Positions 1-9,777 of a DNA stretch of 46,354 bases are shown here, piece by piece. Numbering within the stretch: the stretch's first letter is position 1; each line of letters opens with the position of its first letter. The notes beneath the pieces were generated by a model that was not told the DNA's origin, ran no database searches, and saw only the letters and a program-made list of their open reading frames with translations. A program made the translations under genes and the position numbers. The stretch covers positions 1-46,354 of the forward strand of contig MDYQ01000219.1 in NCBI GenBank assembly GCA_003024175.1, given 5' to 3'. Origin of the DNA: Planoprotostelium fungivorum (taxonomy: Eukaryota; Evosea; Variosea; Cavosteliida; Cavosteliaceae).

Positions 1-640
1 TACCTTTCTCGTTTAGCAAGGACAAATAATTAACAGATATGGAGGTCACATTTGAGGTATGTGGAGCCATCATTCCAACGACTTGTTTAGCAGATCGGAT
101 ATCGTGAACGGAATGTGAGGGTTTGTTCATGTCCTGTATCCTGTCCTCCTCTTTGACTTGCTCAACTCGATGTCTGTGCCAAACCCATTTTACCCGCCGG
201 TACAAATATTTGTACCAGAGGAAAAAAGGAGAGCAAGATGAGAGGCATAAGATCGACGAAGAGAGACAAGCACAAAGACATGAGGGGAGCGGAAGAACCA
301 CAGAGGACGGACAAGGAGACTTTGGAGGTGAATGAAATGGAAAGGAATTGATCTGACCCTATCAGCCCACACCTGTGGTTGAAAAAACTTGAGCTTAGAC
401 GCGATTCTGCAAGCCACGTGCGTCAATCTCGACCACTTTGGGGCAAAGGATGTATGTTATGTGAACAGCAAGATCGATCGAAAGAAGTGGCGACACTCTC
501 TTCCACAAGAAGATTCCGCCCGACCCTCTTCTATCCAATGAGAGAAAAGATGAAAATCTATACTCTCATCCAGACAAAGACGACACTTCCGAACCTCCAG
601 AAGGTGAGAAATGACATCTTTACGAGAGGAGATGACTGAG
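1..640. other. Gene-poor left end, no confident gene
   Basis: No exon here could be tied to a known family. There are short open stretches on the + strand around 380-640. One, rich in Asp/Pro/Glu, ends at a GTGAG donor-like site near 600-610, so exons of the AAA-like fragment that follows may reach into this part. I saw no Walker A motif of good quality. Confidence 0.4.
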
Positions 641-1230
641 AGCCGCAGATGTAGAGGTGGTAAAAGATCTACCACTCATTGGTGGGAAGATAAGCCACGA
701 TCGAAGAGACAGTTGAAGAGAGGGGAATGAAGATGGTTCGATTGAACATGTCCTCCAAGACCAACATTTCGATCTGATGGGCTGGGTCATTCTCTCATGG
801 CATCACGAGAGGAACCACAAGAGTCATCCGATCCAGGTGATCATCATCGCTCACATCGCCACGATGACATGATGCTGATGATGGTGTCAGATTGTCCGGA
901 GTGTATGAGACCTAACTTGGCCCCGGATGAAGAACAATTGAGCCTCTATCTACACGCACACAGATATTCCACTCCACAGTGGAGCTACGAGACTCAATTG
1001 CCTCCTTGGGCCAAAACGAATACGGGGACATCATCTCGAGTGTCTCATCTCCTCAGCCCTCCACCGTGGCTGTCAGAGAGGGATACTGCCTGTTGCTGGA
1101 CGAGCTCCATCTGGCTCCAACAGCGCTTCAAACCTTACATCACCCAGACCCATCGCACCTATCCAATAATACGGATCAATCGATTGAGACGAAGAAGAAG
1201 GCGGCGCAGAACGTGGGAAACATGTGATCG
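640..1230 (+). pseudogene. Decayed fragment resembling a midasin-type AAA module
   Basis: Two pieces in the right order recall AAA modules of midasin (Mdn1/Rea1). The first, at about 733-771, reads MVRLNMSSKTNIS, like the segment before the 'DLMG' motif of midasin modules. The second, at 1074-1118, reads REGYCLLLDELHLAP, a Walker B-like block close to the family form 'GYWIVLDELNLAP'. Directly after the first piece the codons for Asp-Leu-Met-Gly are present but one base out of frame, with a TGA in the original frame. After the Walker B piece the expected 'LNRLLDDNREL' continuation is missing. No midasin sequence is visible in the following 4 kb, although the real protein is several thousand residues long. 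I infer a relic or a strongly diverged AAA gene. A sequencing error at the frameshift and a different MoxR-like AAA protein remain possible. Confidence 0.35.
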
Positions 1231-2603
1231 CTGGCTGAGAGCTTCATCATGACGTGATGAACACAGTGACCTAGTATCATCACCAATTCTATAGCAGAGG
1301 TGAGAAGAATGAATGTATTCATTCATCACGATTGTGCATCACTCGATCGACATCATCATGATCACATGATCAACACGATGATGAACTCACGATGGAAGGT
1401 GAGAGCCATCAACTCGAAGGCCCTTGGATCTCTCATCCAAGGAACGGGAGAGGACAACTCTTTGGACTTATCCCCTGGTTGCTGGACAACATCAAGTCGA
1501 CGTTGGTTCCGTTCAAAGTCAATCCGAGGATCTCGCCTTTGACATCCCTCGATTCGAAACTCTGAGATCCTCAGCATCTCGGTGAAGGTGGTTAAGAAGA
1601 CAAAGAGACCGGTGAGAATCTGCGTTCGACACTTGGAATTGATCCCATTCACGTCCAATTTTTTTACCCAAATCTGTGATAAGAAAAAGACTGACGAAAA
1701 GAACAGTTGGTTTGGATTCGACAGAGGAACAAGATCCTGGCCGCTCTCATCATTCATAACGATGTATCCTCAAGGGCGTCGTTCAGAATGCACCCAAGGC
1801 ACTCAAGCACCTCCTCGTCAACCTCATGAGAATCACGTCCAACCCTCCTCCAAGGCCGATTCCGTCACCACGGCGGCTGAGGCGACCGAACGGTTAACCA
1901 GTCTTATCCTACGAGCTCATCCAGCGTGAGAGGACCCATCACGACATCCCACGCTGCCGCTGCGATCGGATCGTACTGCGAGAGAATGGAGTGCAGGAAG
2001 ATGCGGCTTCATCAAGGCCATTCAGAACCCAACAAAGGCCCTACAAATTTGAAGCCACCGAGGAGCGAAGAGGAGAAAGGGACAGAAGAGGAGAAGAGAG
2101 GTGAGAAGAGAAAGATTTGAATGTAGATGGAATGAGAGGGTGGAATGCTGGATCACAGGGAAAAAAGAAGAGGAGAGGGAAGGAGAGGATGCGCATGGGA
2201 AGCGACGTCAATCAATGGAGCACAGGGAATATCACATGTTTGGCGAGATACAATCAATAAAAAATGAATGATTCAATATCCTCGCATTATGTTTGTCATC
2301 ACACCCATCTTCATCATCATCATCTGAATCGTCGTTGTCATCATCGTGGTGTTCATGTGGACAGAGGTCATCAATCTGAGGAGACAAAGAGATTCGACGT
2401 CTACCAATTTGAGACAATGGACACATCGACACGCCAGATGACGAAATGGACGATATAAACAACCAAATCAGAACAAACACAAAGAAACGACATAAAAAAC
2501 AGAGGAAAATTGAAACAAATTATAACGTCAAATCATCACAAAAAAAGAGCGTGTATGGAGTGACGAAGAAAAAACAAACCCTATCACCCCCCCCCCCCGA
2601 TAC

Positions 2604-2789
2604 CTTACGTCAGAAGAGACTATTCGATGCACGAAACAATTTTTCGATCAAGTGTGATCATGGCTTAAGAGATTTATCCATCTGTAAACAGATGAATACA
2701 GATGGACCAACTTCGTTGTAGACCGTCAGAGTTTGTTCCAGTCGACTCAGATAGACGTAAGGTACGTCAGAAGAGACTATTCGATGCAC
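2604..2789 (+). repeat. Pair of short direct repeats about 158 bp apart
   Basis: The sequence tacgtcagaagagactattc plus the following gatgcac occurs at about 2606-2632 and again at about 2763-2789. The two copies are identical over roughly 27 bases. Flanks differ, and no target-site duplication or terminal inverted repeat was recognised. Confidence 0.75.
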
Positions 2790-3576
2790 AACATCCTGTT
2801 AGTTTTGAGTGCCTTATCACAGTCAATGTGGCTGTGCTGGCCATCACACTTTCTGATATTATCCACTCATGTCTGGCAAAGATTACGCACATCGTATCAT
2901 TGAGGAAGTGTTAGTTTGCAGATACACGAAAAGCACCACATAGTTAAAGTTCGATGACTTGTACTTTCCAGTCCGTCAGATCAGGTCCTATAGTCACAAG
3001 ACATATCTCGCCTGCTGTACTATCCGTTACCCATCTTTCGCAAAATACGGAAACGTGTTGTAGAGGGCTGATCCTTCGAAGATCTAGTCTTGTGTGACAC
3101 ATCTCTCCGATGAAACCAATCAAGTATTTCAAGAAGTAGAAGATGAGAGTCTAGCTCTCTCAGAAGTGATGTCCGTGTCCCGTCATTGTTCGGATGATGT
3201 GACAGTTCTGGGTTTTGTGAGGATAACACTGGGCCAGTCAAAAAGCGACATAGATAGGGACAACACAGCGATCCGCCTAAAAGTGTCCTTCCTTGAGTAG
3301 CAAGGTCAAGTGACTCACGTCCCGCCTGGACGGCTGCCCCACAGAAACCGACAACTGAGACGAAGGAGACGAAGTCACGTGACCCCCTTGCTTCAATCGG
3401 CACGGCACACGTGTATCTGAAAACATACTCCACCATCCACACATCCGTTGTCTATCATGCGGCACCAAAAACGAAGCCAGCGCCACAACACACGATCGTC
3501 GTGGGGAAGGAGTCAGAACACCCGAAACTAACATATCGTGCATTCGAATATTTTCGAAACGTCCATCGTAAACGGT

Positions 3577-5070
3577 TTCTTTTTCGCTCAAAACATCATC
3601 TACGGTAGACTGAGCCTCCAGCGTGATGATTCTGTCGTCAGATTGAGAATCACAGCGAGTGTGATGGAGTTATACGCTTCGACATTCGTAACTTTTCGAC
3701 AGCTCTCTTCACAATCTATTTTTTGTAACACCATTCGATTCATCATTGAAATCTGCATCGAATGATGCCAGTTTCGACTGTATTGGACATCTCACAACAG
3801 AGATATACGTGTTGCAAATCGTAGTTTTCTTACACCTCCGCTTCAAGAGTCTTGTTATTTTATATCATTAGATTCAGCATAAGATACTGCGTTGAATAGT
3901 ACCTGTCTCGACCGTGTGAACTGGCTGGCAACTGCGTTATACGCGTTGCAATTCGTAATTCTTTTCGTGACAGCCGGTTGAACTGATCGATTTTTCACTT
4001 TTTTGGCACGAGATCTGATCCGATCAGCAGCTCTCTGGAATCAAGTCCTCACGCGTTCCGATTTATTTTCTATTTCCTTTTCTTCTGGATGCCACTTGAA
4101 TCCTATTCTGACCCTCATCTACCTTGCTTCTCATTTCAACATCTTCTCCCATTCCATCTTTCTGCTCTTTGGCTGCCACAAGATGAGACGAAGAGATCAT
4201 TATACATAACTGAGCCAACTGAAGGACAACATTTTCACGACGGGCAAGATGGATTGGGGACATAATCACAAACGCTCGCAACTCTAGCCAGCTGCTCATC
4301 CATCACAGTCGACTTCTTTTGAACATCATGATCTGATAGATCGACAGATGCTGGATGTCACGTCATGTGACCATCATTCATTCAAGAGGTGGACACACTG
4401 ACCCTGGATGATGATCATATCCTCTCGTCAATGTCGCATCAGTTGGATGGTGAGAACGAGATCGTTTGTATTCCGTGAAGAAAGAAGCCGCTGTAAACGT
4501 GGCGATGAAAGTCGCGAAGGAAGCTGCAAGGATAGCAGTTGTCTTCCTCAATTATTGGACCTCCTGTTGAGTGTGTCTATCTTCGTCACATCAACATCCT
4601 CAGATCATCATCACACCATCTTCTTTCACAAATTCGATCATCACGCTAATGCTAAAGAGAGGATCTTGGGATTTGGACCAACAAATAAAATTCTGGATTC
4701 TAGCGTGCGTTTCTTCGAGTTTACTTCCGTCCGTCTGCGAGACGAGCTGACCTCTTCGACTCGGTGATGCTCGTAAAACGAACGAAATCTATCGTAACAT
4801 CGTTCTTTTTCGCTCAAATCATCATCTAGGGTAGATCAGCCTCCAGCGTGATGATTCTGTTGTCAGATTGAGAATCAGAGCGAGTGTGATGGAGTTATAC
4901 GCTTCGACATTCGTAACTTTTCGACAGCTCTCTTCACAATTTGTATCTCATTGAACCATTCGATTCAGCGACAAAAACTGCGTAGAATGATGTGTCTCAA
5001 CTGTATGAACTCCCTGGCAACCGAGTTATACGAGTCACAAATCGTAATTCTTTTCATCGCAGCCGGCTGT
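3577..5070 (+). repeat. Diverged direct duplication carrying a 40-bp dispersed motif
   Basis: The block at 3577-3731 recurs at 4803-4943 with few changes, both containing 'cctccagcgtgatgattctg'. The block at about 3916-3985 recurs at about 5005-5070. The distance between blocks differs in the two copies (about 185 versus 62 bp), so one copy gained or lost sequence. Within both, a motif of about 40 bp of the form G-GTTATACG...TCGTAA-TTTTC...CAG is seen five times, near 3669, 3799, 3934, 4888 and 5023, with differing middles. None of this lies in a convincing reading frame, so it reads as non-coding repeat DNA. Confidence 0.75.
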
Positions 5071-5129
5071 CAGATGGAATGGGAGGATGTTGAAATGAGA
5101 AGCGAGGCAGACGAGGGTCGGAATAGGAT
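4100..5129. repeat. Inverted repeat, arms 4100-4158 and 5073-5129
   Basis: The reverse complement of 4100-4158 matches 5073-5129 over nearly the whole length (shared core: gatgttgaaatgagaagc). Identity is roughly 85-90% by eye. The arms sit about 0.9 kb apart and enclose the second copy of the dispersed motif. They could be the ends of an old non-autonomous element or an inverted local duplication; no transposase is present. Confidence 0.7.
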
Positions 5130-5265
5130 ATAAGGTTCCAGACGGCAGTTCCTCCTCAAAAGAGCAGAAAGAACAAATGGGAGGAGAGATCGATGAGCCA
5201 GGTGAAGACAAAGAGAGTTTATTGCCCAAGGCCACAAACTCACCACAGGAAGATCAGAGATTTCT

Positions 5266-6800
5266 TCAACGTACCAGATGAATCACCCAGGGAAGCCGGG
5301 TTCGTACTCTACGCAACCACCTGCTCCGATGATCTTGTCTCGTGTAGCCCTTAGAGCTCTCTGCGATGACTTTGCAGATGCTGACCACTACATGTGCAAT
5401 TTCCTCTGTCTGTGTGGTGATGAAGCGCTTGACCTGCTTGAAGATGTTGAGAGTCATCTCCTCCAAAGGTGTCTTCAATTCGTCATGAACTCGGAATGAT
5501 TCTCAATGAGAACGGCAAAAACCTCTTTCGCTGTGATAGTCAAAAAAGGACGATAGGACGAGACCATACCTGGTACCCCAGACAAGTCGACAGGAGTGCA
5601 GAGAGTGTACATACATAGAGCGATGGCTTCGTCTTCAGTCATGCCCGCGCCCGTGAGCTGAGGGTACTGACCACTGGGAAACTGTTGCTGTATGTGTACT
5701 CTGGCCTTCTCATAGATCTCCCTTATGGCTGGTAGAGACACAGCCTCAATGCCATCCAGTTCCTCAGACAATCGCTTCCCTTTCGTGTCGTATTCTCGGC
5801 ACGCCTTCAGAGCCGTACTGATTCCGATGATCTGGTGCTTATCGTGAAGTTCGATTGTGACGTCGTCATCTTTAGGGAACGGTGCCGATAGTCCTTCGCT
5901 AAATCGGTTCCTCTCAATGCTCGTCATCCTACCACTCGATCAATCACCGTCAGATGATGCGGGTCTCACATCTCGGACAGATCGCTTTCAGTCAATTCGT
6001 GGAGGTCTTTCAACTGTCTGACACCCTTTTTCACGATCTCATCGTGGTACCTCTCCAACTGTTGCTTTCAGAGGCTGTAGAGATCATTCAATCACCTGCA
6101 CGTCTTCTCTCTTCAGAAATTCCATGATTTGGGGTGAAGCCTCCCTCTTACTCTGAACCGGTGAGGCTTTGCTCTTACTCTGTACCGGTGGGGTCTCTGG
6201 AGCAGTCGAGTGTCTGTGATTTATCGCAGAAGCTGAAGGTGAAGTGGGGCTCTTTACACCTTTTGGAGGGCGCCATTTTCCGCTGTATTCTGCCGGCTGA
6301 TCTCCCAATCGGTCGCAGGCGCGGATAAGCTTCACACCCGGTCCATCGATGTCACTACTAAAGCACTTCAGGCCGATTCGCTTTACGATGACTCACTGAG
6401 CCAGATGGTGGAGTTCGTAATATCTCAGAAACCTCTCGAGGGGCATGTCCGTTCCGTTCACTCGGAGGTGAAGTTTGTCTTCCTTGATAGAGTATTTGAA
6501 AGACCAGTGGCACACGAGTTTCTCACCACTGGAATCAGTGTGGCGGGCCGATAAGCTGATCCCTGTCTCCGAAGCGAAGCGAAGCAGATAATGGTCAAAA
6601 TCCTTCTCGTTGAGAATCTTCTCCGCTGCTTCCGAATTGACGAAACCGTAAAAGTAACCGGACTGGAGCAGAGGCAGAAGATTTTTGAAGGTGAAGCTAT
6701 CCTTCGTCAGTGACATTCCACGAGAGAACGCACCAGTCCTGGGTACCATCTTCGAGCGATCTGAAGTTACGGTGGAAAGCGAGCCATCTTTTCTCCAACA
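5266..6800 (-). CDS. SH2 and SAM domain signalling protein, no kinase domain
   Basis: An SH2 domain is encoded at about 6395-6662: it starts SGYFYGFVNSEAAEKIL and holds the phosphotyrosine-pocket strand YLLRFASETG, the family's 'FLLRFSE' block. An upstream exon at 6715-6800 joins through a 52-nt intron (6663-6714). The linker after the SH2 domain (about 6110-6330) is rich in Pro, Ser and Lys. A SAM domain follows: EFLKREDVQ, then LERYHDEIVKKGVRQLKDLH and LTESDLSEM, spliced over introns 6059-6095 (37 nt) and 5929-5969 (41 nt). The C-terminal 150-200 residues are unassigned, and their last exon border is ambiguous; the stop lies at 5475 or 5266 depending on splicing. SH2 domains bind phosphotyrosine and SAM domains oligomerise, so an adaptor in tyrosine-kinase signalling is inferred. 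The start codon is not fixed, and upstream exons may belong here. Confidence 0.75.
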
Positions 6801-6954
6801 CCTACACATGATGGTCCATCTCCTGTTTAAGATGTTCCATCTCTTAACATGAGATGTTCTCATCGAGAGCGCAATCATTCGGAACGAACGTGATGCCTTA
6901 CTGAAGGGGGAAGAAAGGATGCAAGCTGAAGGAGGACTACGAGGGGTGGGGAGA

Positions 6955-8068
6955 TCATTGAGAGAAGAAGGAAACGGAGAGACTCCAACCACAAACATGT
7001 AAGGTCCTAACTGGGCATCTTAAGAATAAAGAAGGGTGACGAGCTTGTGATCCTGTTGTGTTCGAATTGGAACGACCCAAGACTCTCTGCACGATCTTCA
7101 CGACAGCATCTCTTCTCCCGTCCACTTCATCTCGAAGATCCAACGATGACGATCTGATTAGACAGAATGACCTCAAATCCCCTTGCACTACGATACTGAA
7201 AGACTACAACTGAGATCGAGAGACAGTCTGGGTTTATGTTCTCAATCGAGCCAAGAGAAACAGATCATGTGATGACCTTCTGTTCTTGTCTGCATCTCCA
7301 ATTTATTCTTCAGACGCAAGATCTCGTCCATCACATCTTCCCTCTCTTCTTTTACGAAGGATAGTGTCACTTTGGGATGGCGACGTCACGCTTCATCTGG
7401 CGATCGATGAGTTGCTTGAAGTCGAATATCTCTGATTTGGGTCCTAAGCCTGGACGACGTCAGAAGATGAAACGATCACATCGAAGATGAGATCGTGATG
7501 AGGTGTCGTGATGGGATCGTGATCGTGAAGCGATGATGATCCAATGATCGAATACACGACGTCATCTGTCTCACCGTATTCCACGAACGCTGCAAAGAGG
7601 TCAACACACGCACCGTCCGAATTCACTCACGAAGATGACATTCTTCATCCTCTCCTTGTCGTGTTGGATCTTCTTGATGACCTCAGACATCGAAGACTGA
7701 TCATCCGTCACCAGAACGAGACTTTTTGGGTCGGAGATATTGAATTCTTCGTGGTACGATCGACTCGATATGAGATGAGCATGCATGATGTCTTCTCACT
7801 TGACTCGGAGTTGAATCAACGTAGATGAGAAGAGATCATCCGAAGAGTCCTTTGAATTCGGCCAGAGGGGGAAATTTGACACGGACTGCTCTCGCAAGAT
7901 GGTCGCTGTGACATGATGATGAGTCGATGGTGAGATGAGACGTCTCACTGTTTGATCTCTCGATCTCTTGACCGTGACTCTCAACTCCCCAATGGGGAAG
8001 ATGACGCCGAAACCGTAAGAGGACAGATCTTCGTGGTTATGATGATCGGGTCCCTGAAAACAACACAT
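6955..8068 (-). CDS. Coiled-coil exons, probably the 5' part of the SH2-SAM gene
   Basis: Several spliced open segments on this strand are protein-like but fit no family I recognise. One runs from about 7740 to 7630 (core KSLVLVTDDQSSMSEVIKKI). It continues after a 41-nt intron, and after a longer intron near 7450-7570, into GLGPKSEIFDFKQLIDRQMK. A Glu/Lys-rich heptad-like stretch, EEREDVMDEILRLKNKLEMQ, follows near 7290-7350. A possible first exon begins with Met at 8068 and includes SSYGFGVIFPIGELR. No stop-poly(A) arrangement clearly separates these exons from the SH2 gene downstream, so they may encode its N-terminus (coiled coil, then SH2, then SAM). A STAT-like order was considered but no STAT DNA-binding signature was seen. 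A separate gene is equally possible. Confidence 0.4.
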
Positions 8069-8221
8069 GAACCCGAATCATTCAAATGAAACCAAGCCAA
8101 GGCTGACACTGAGAATGCAGACCACCAAAAGCAATCGGGATGTAGAATCAATCGAAACAAAAGAAATCGAGATATTTGGAGAACAAAAAGAGGTAGAGGA
8201 GAGGGATGCATTTCTCATAAC

Positions 8222-9407
8222 GAGATAAAGGCTTTGAAACGCAAGAGAGGGAGTGTCTCAGCTGAAGAGCGGCCCATAGCGAAACCTGCCCGAGTCCACA
8301 AGAAAAGAACAGAACAGAGAGAAAGCATCTTGCTTTCGCAGTACATCGAGAATGGAAAGAAGCTCAACAAAGGGAAGATCATTTCGGCCCTCAGCTGTCT
8401 TCGTGAGTAGTGTGCTTTGATCCAGTCGATGGTGTGTAACATGTCTAGGGGAAGATGAGATTGCGGCTGGGTTCATCTCAATCAGAGGTGCTGCAAGATA
8501 AGAAGTCTTATTTTCACACGAACCAGGAATTCCTCTCCGATCCCTCTTAATTGAACTACTCGACTCCAATGAGTACATCGCATTCGAACAAGAACGTGAC
8601 ATCACCTTCGATGAGCAATCACCCATCCATCTCTCTTCTCCCCCAGCCCTAACAAACGATAGAAACATTCTCACCAAAGTTGTACGAATTAATCAACCCA
8701 CAAGAAGCAGATCTGGTAGAGGTAGAAAAGAAATTCGTCTGCAAGTTGAACCAGCTCCGAAAAGAACACCAAGGGAGCAAAAGACTGAATTTCATGATCA
8801 ACGTATTCACCATGGTGACGACTCTGTCTCTATTTCAAGAGATCTATCCAGACCCCACCTTGGAAGAGGTCAGGCTGATGGGCCGCTGGTGGAGAGATGT
8901 GAGTCAAATGATATGAATCAGACATCCCATGCATCTCTTCTGTGTACTCAAGTTTTTTACAACTGACACTCTTCAGAACTGCATTGGAACCAACGAGATG
9001 ATTGGTTTCAAGATCTTCTCGAACACATTCTTGTGGTATCTGTTCAGGAGAGAACACGGGCCGAACGATTTCACTCTGCCCCCCGTGAATGTCTTCCTCG
9101 ACCACTTTGGCCTGAAAATGAGGTGAGATGACGAGAGAGATTCGGTTCAACTGTCGACAGGAGCGTGTGGCCTGTGATCATGGAACGTGGAGACAATAAG
9201 TCGGGGGACCTGCAGTTGTACAAGAAGGTGGATTTCGATTTTAATGACCGAAGCAATCCCATTCTTTACTTGGGCATTCACGAAGCCAATCTGTTGGAAT
9301 TATTTCGAATGGCCACAAGGGTGGAGATCAGTATACCCATCTTATTGAAGGGTCTGAAGAGAGAGGCGAACGCGAACTCGGGCACGTTCAAAGAGCTGCT
9401 CAAGTGA
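8222..9407 (+). CDS. Orphan protein, probably nuclear
   Basis: A first exon near 8222-8402 is very basic (KALKRKRGSVSAEERP, then KPARVHKKRTEQRE), like a nuclear localisation signal. Further exons give EVLFSHEPGIPLRSLLIELL (about 8500), VEKKFVCKLNQLRKEHQGSK (about 8720), NCIGTNEMIGFKIFSNTFLW (about 8975), and a last exon starting near 9160 and ending IPILLKGLKREANANSGTFK...K at the stop (9407). The exon segments join through GT-AG introns of about 40-70 nt in one consistent frame, which supports a real spliced gene. I do not recognise the family. No signal peptide, membrane segment or catalytic motif is visible. It diverges from the coiled-coil exons on the other strand and its 3' end faces the phosphodiesterase gene. 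The exact start is uncertain. Confidence 0.55.
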
Positions 9408-9777
9408 AAGATTATGATGTTCGATATGTGTACACAGAGGACCAAAATATGAATCGGGAGCGCCTTGCTAACACTGTGCAGCCTATTATTGAACAAGCAA
9501 GATTTTGATGGGGTGAGCCGTGGAGCATCGTTCGATAACTCAAATATCTGCAGAAGCTGCAATTGAGCGACACCGAAATATAGCTTTGGGTAGCCTTACC
9601 TCCACTCACCTGAACTATCAAGTCAAGAGAGGAGATCCTAAAATGAGCGATATATAAATGTTAATTACCAGACGAGCTAGTGGATGAAAATCTCTCTTCT
9701 GTAACTGTCATCTCTTTTGAGCTTGTTCATCTTTGTAAAATTCGAATGGTACGAGCGAGGAAGAAGAGTTTATTCAT
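9408..9777. other. Intergenic space between two convergent genes
   Basis: No gene seen. It contains the poly(A) signal of the phosphodiesterase gene at 9769-9774 and AT-rich sequence around 9650-9670. Confidence 0.5.
9769..9774 (-). terminator. AATAAA poly(A) signal just behind the stop
   Basis: Reading the minus strand, the phosphodiesterase stop TAG (9778-9780) is followed after three bases by AATAAA. A 3' UTR of only a few tens of bases is implied. Confidence 0.55.

Larger units (their letters stand above)
1231..5265. other. Long gene-poor stretch with dispersed repeats
   Basis: About 4 kb with no gene I can defend. On the + strand around 1470-1920 there are short protein-like pieces that could be further exons of a decayed gene, but none matches a family. 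The stretch holds a run of 12 C at 2587-2598, CATCATC/GATGATG triplet tracts around 2310-2350, a short direct repeat, a dispersed motif of about 40 bp and an inverted repeat. The repeats are listed separately. Confidence 0.5.

Noticed and set aside
1362-1757. 131-codon minus-strand frame opposite the possible AAA-like exons
   Set aside because: No domain or homology is recognisable, and composition fits chance in a region where the + strand has better exon-like pieces.
2232-2480. Asp-rich minus-strand frame
   Set aside because: It arises from CATCATC triplet tracts and has no conserved sequence or plausible gene ends.
5475-5927. ADP-ribosyltransferase (ART) fold in the C-terminal part of the SH2-SAM protein
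   Set aside because: The segment MTEDEAIALCMYT recalls a motif of ART proteins, but the R-S-ExE active-site elements could not be found and the downstream splice is ambiguous.
6715-8068. STAT transcription factor identity for the SH2 gene
   Set aside because: Coiled coil upstream of an SH2 domain fits, but no STAT DNA-binding or linker signature is visible and a SAM domain follows the SH2, which is not the STAT order.
8258-8677. 139-codon minus-strand frame
   Set aside because: It is antisense to the spliced orphan gene, whose exons join in a consistent frame on the + strand.
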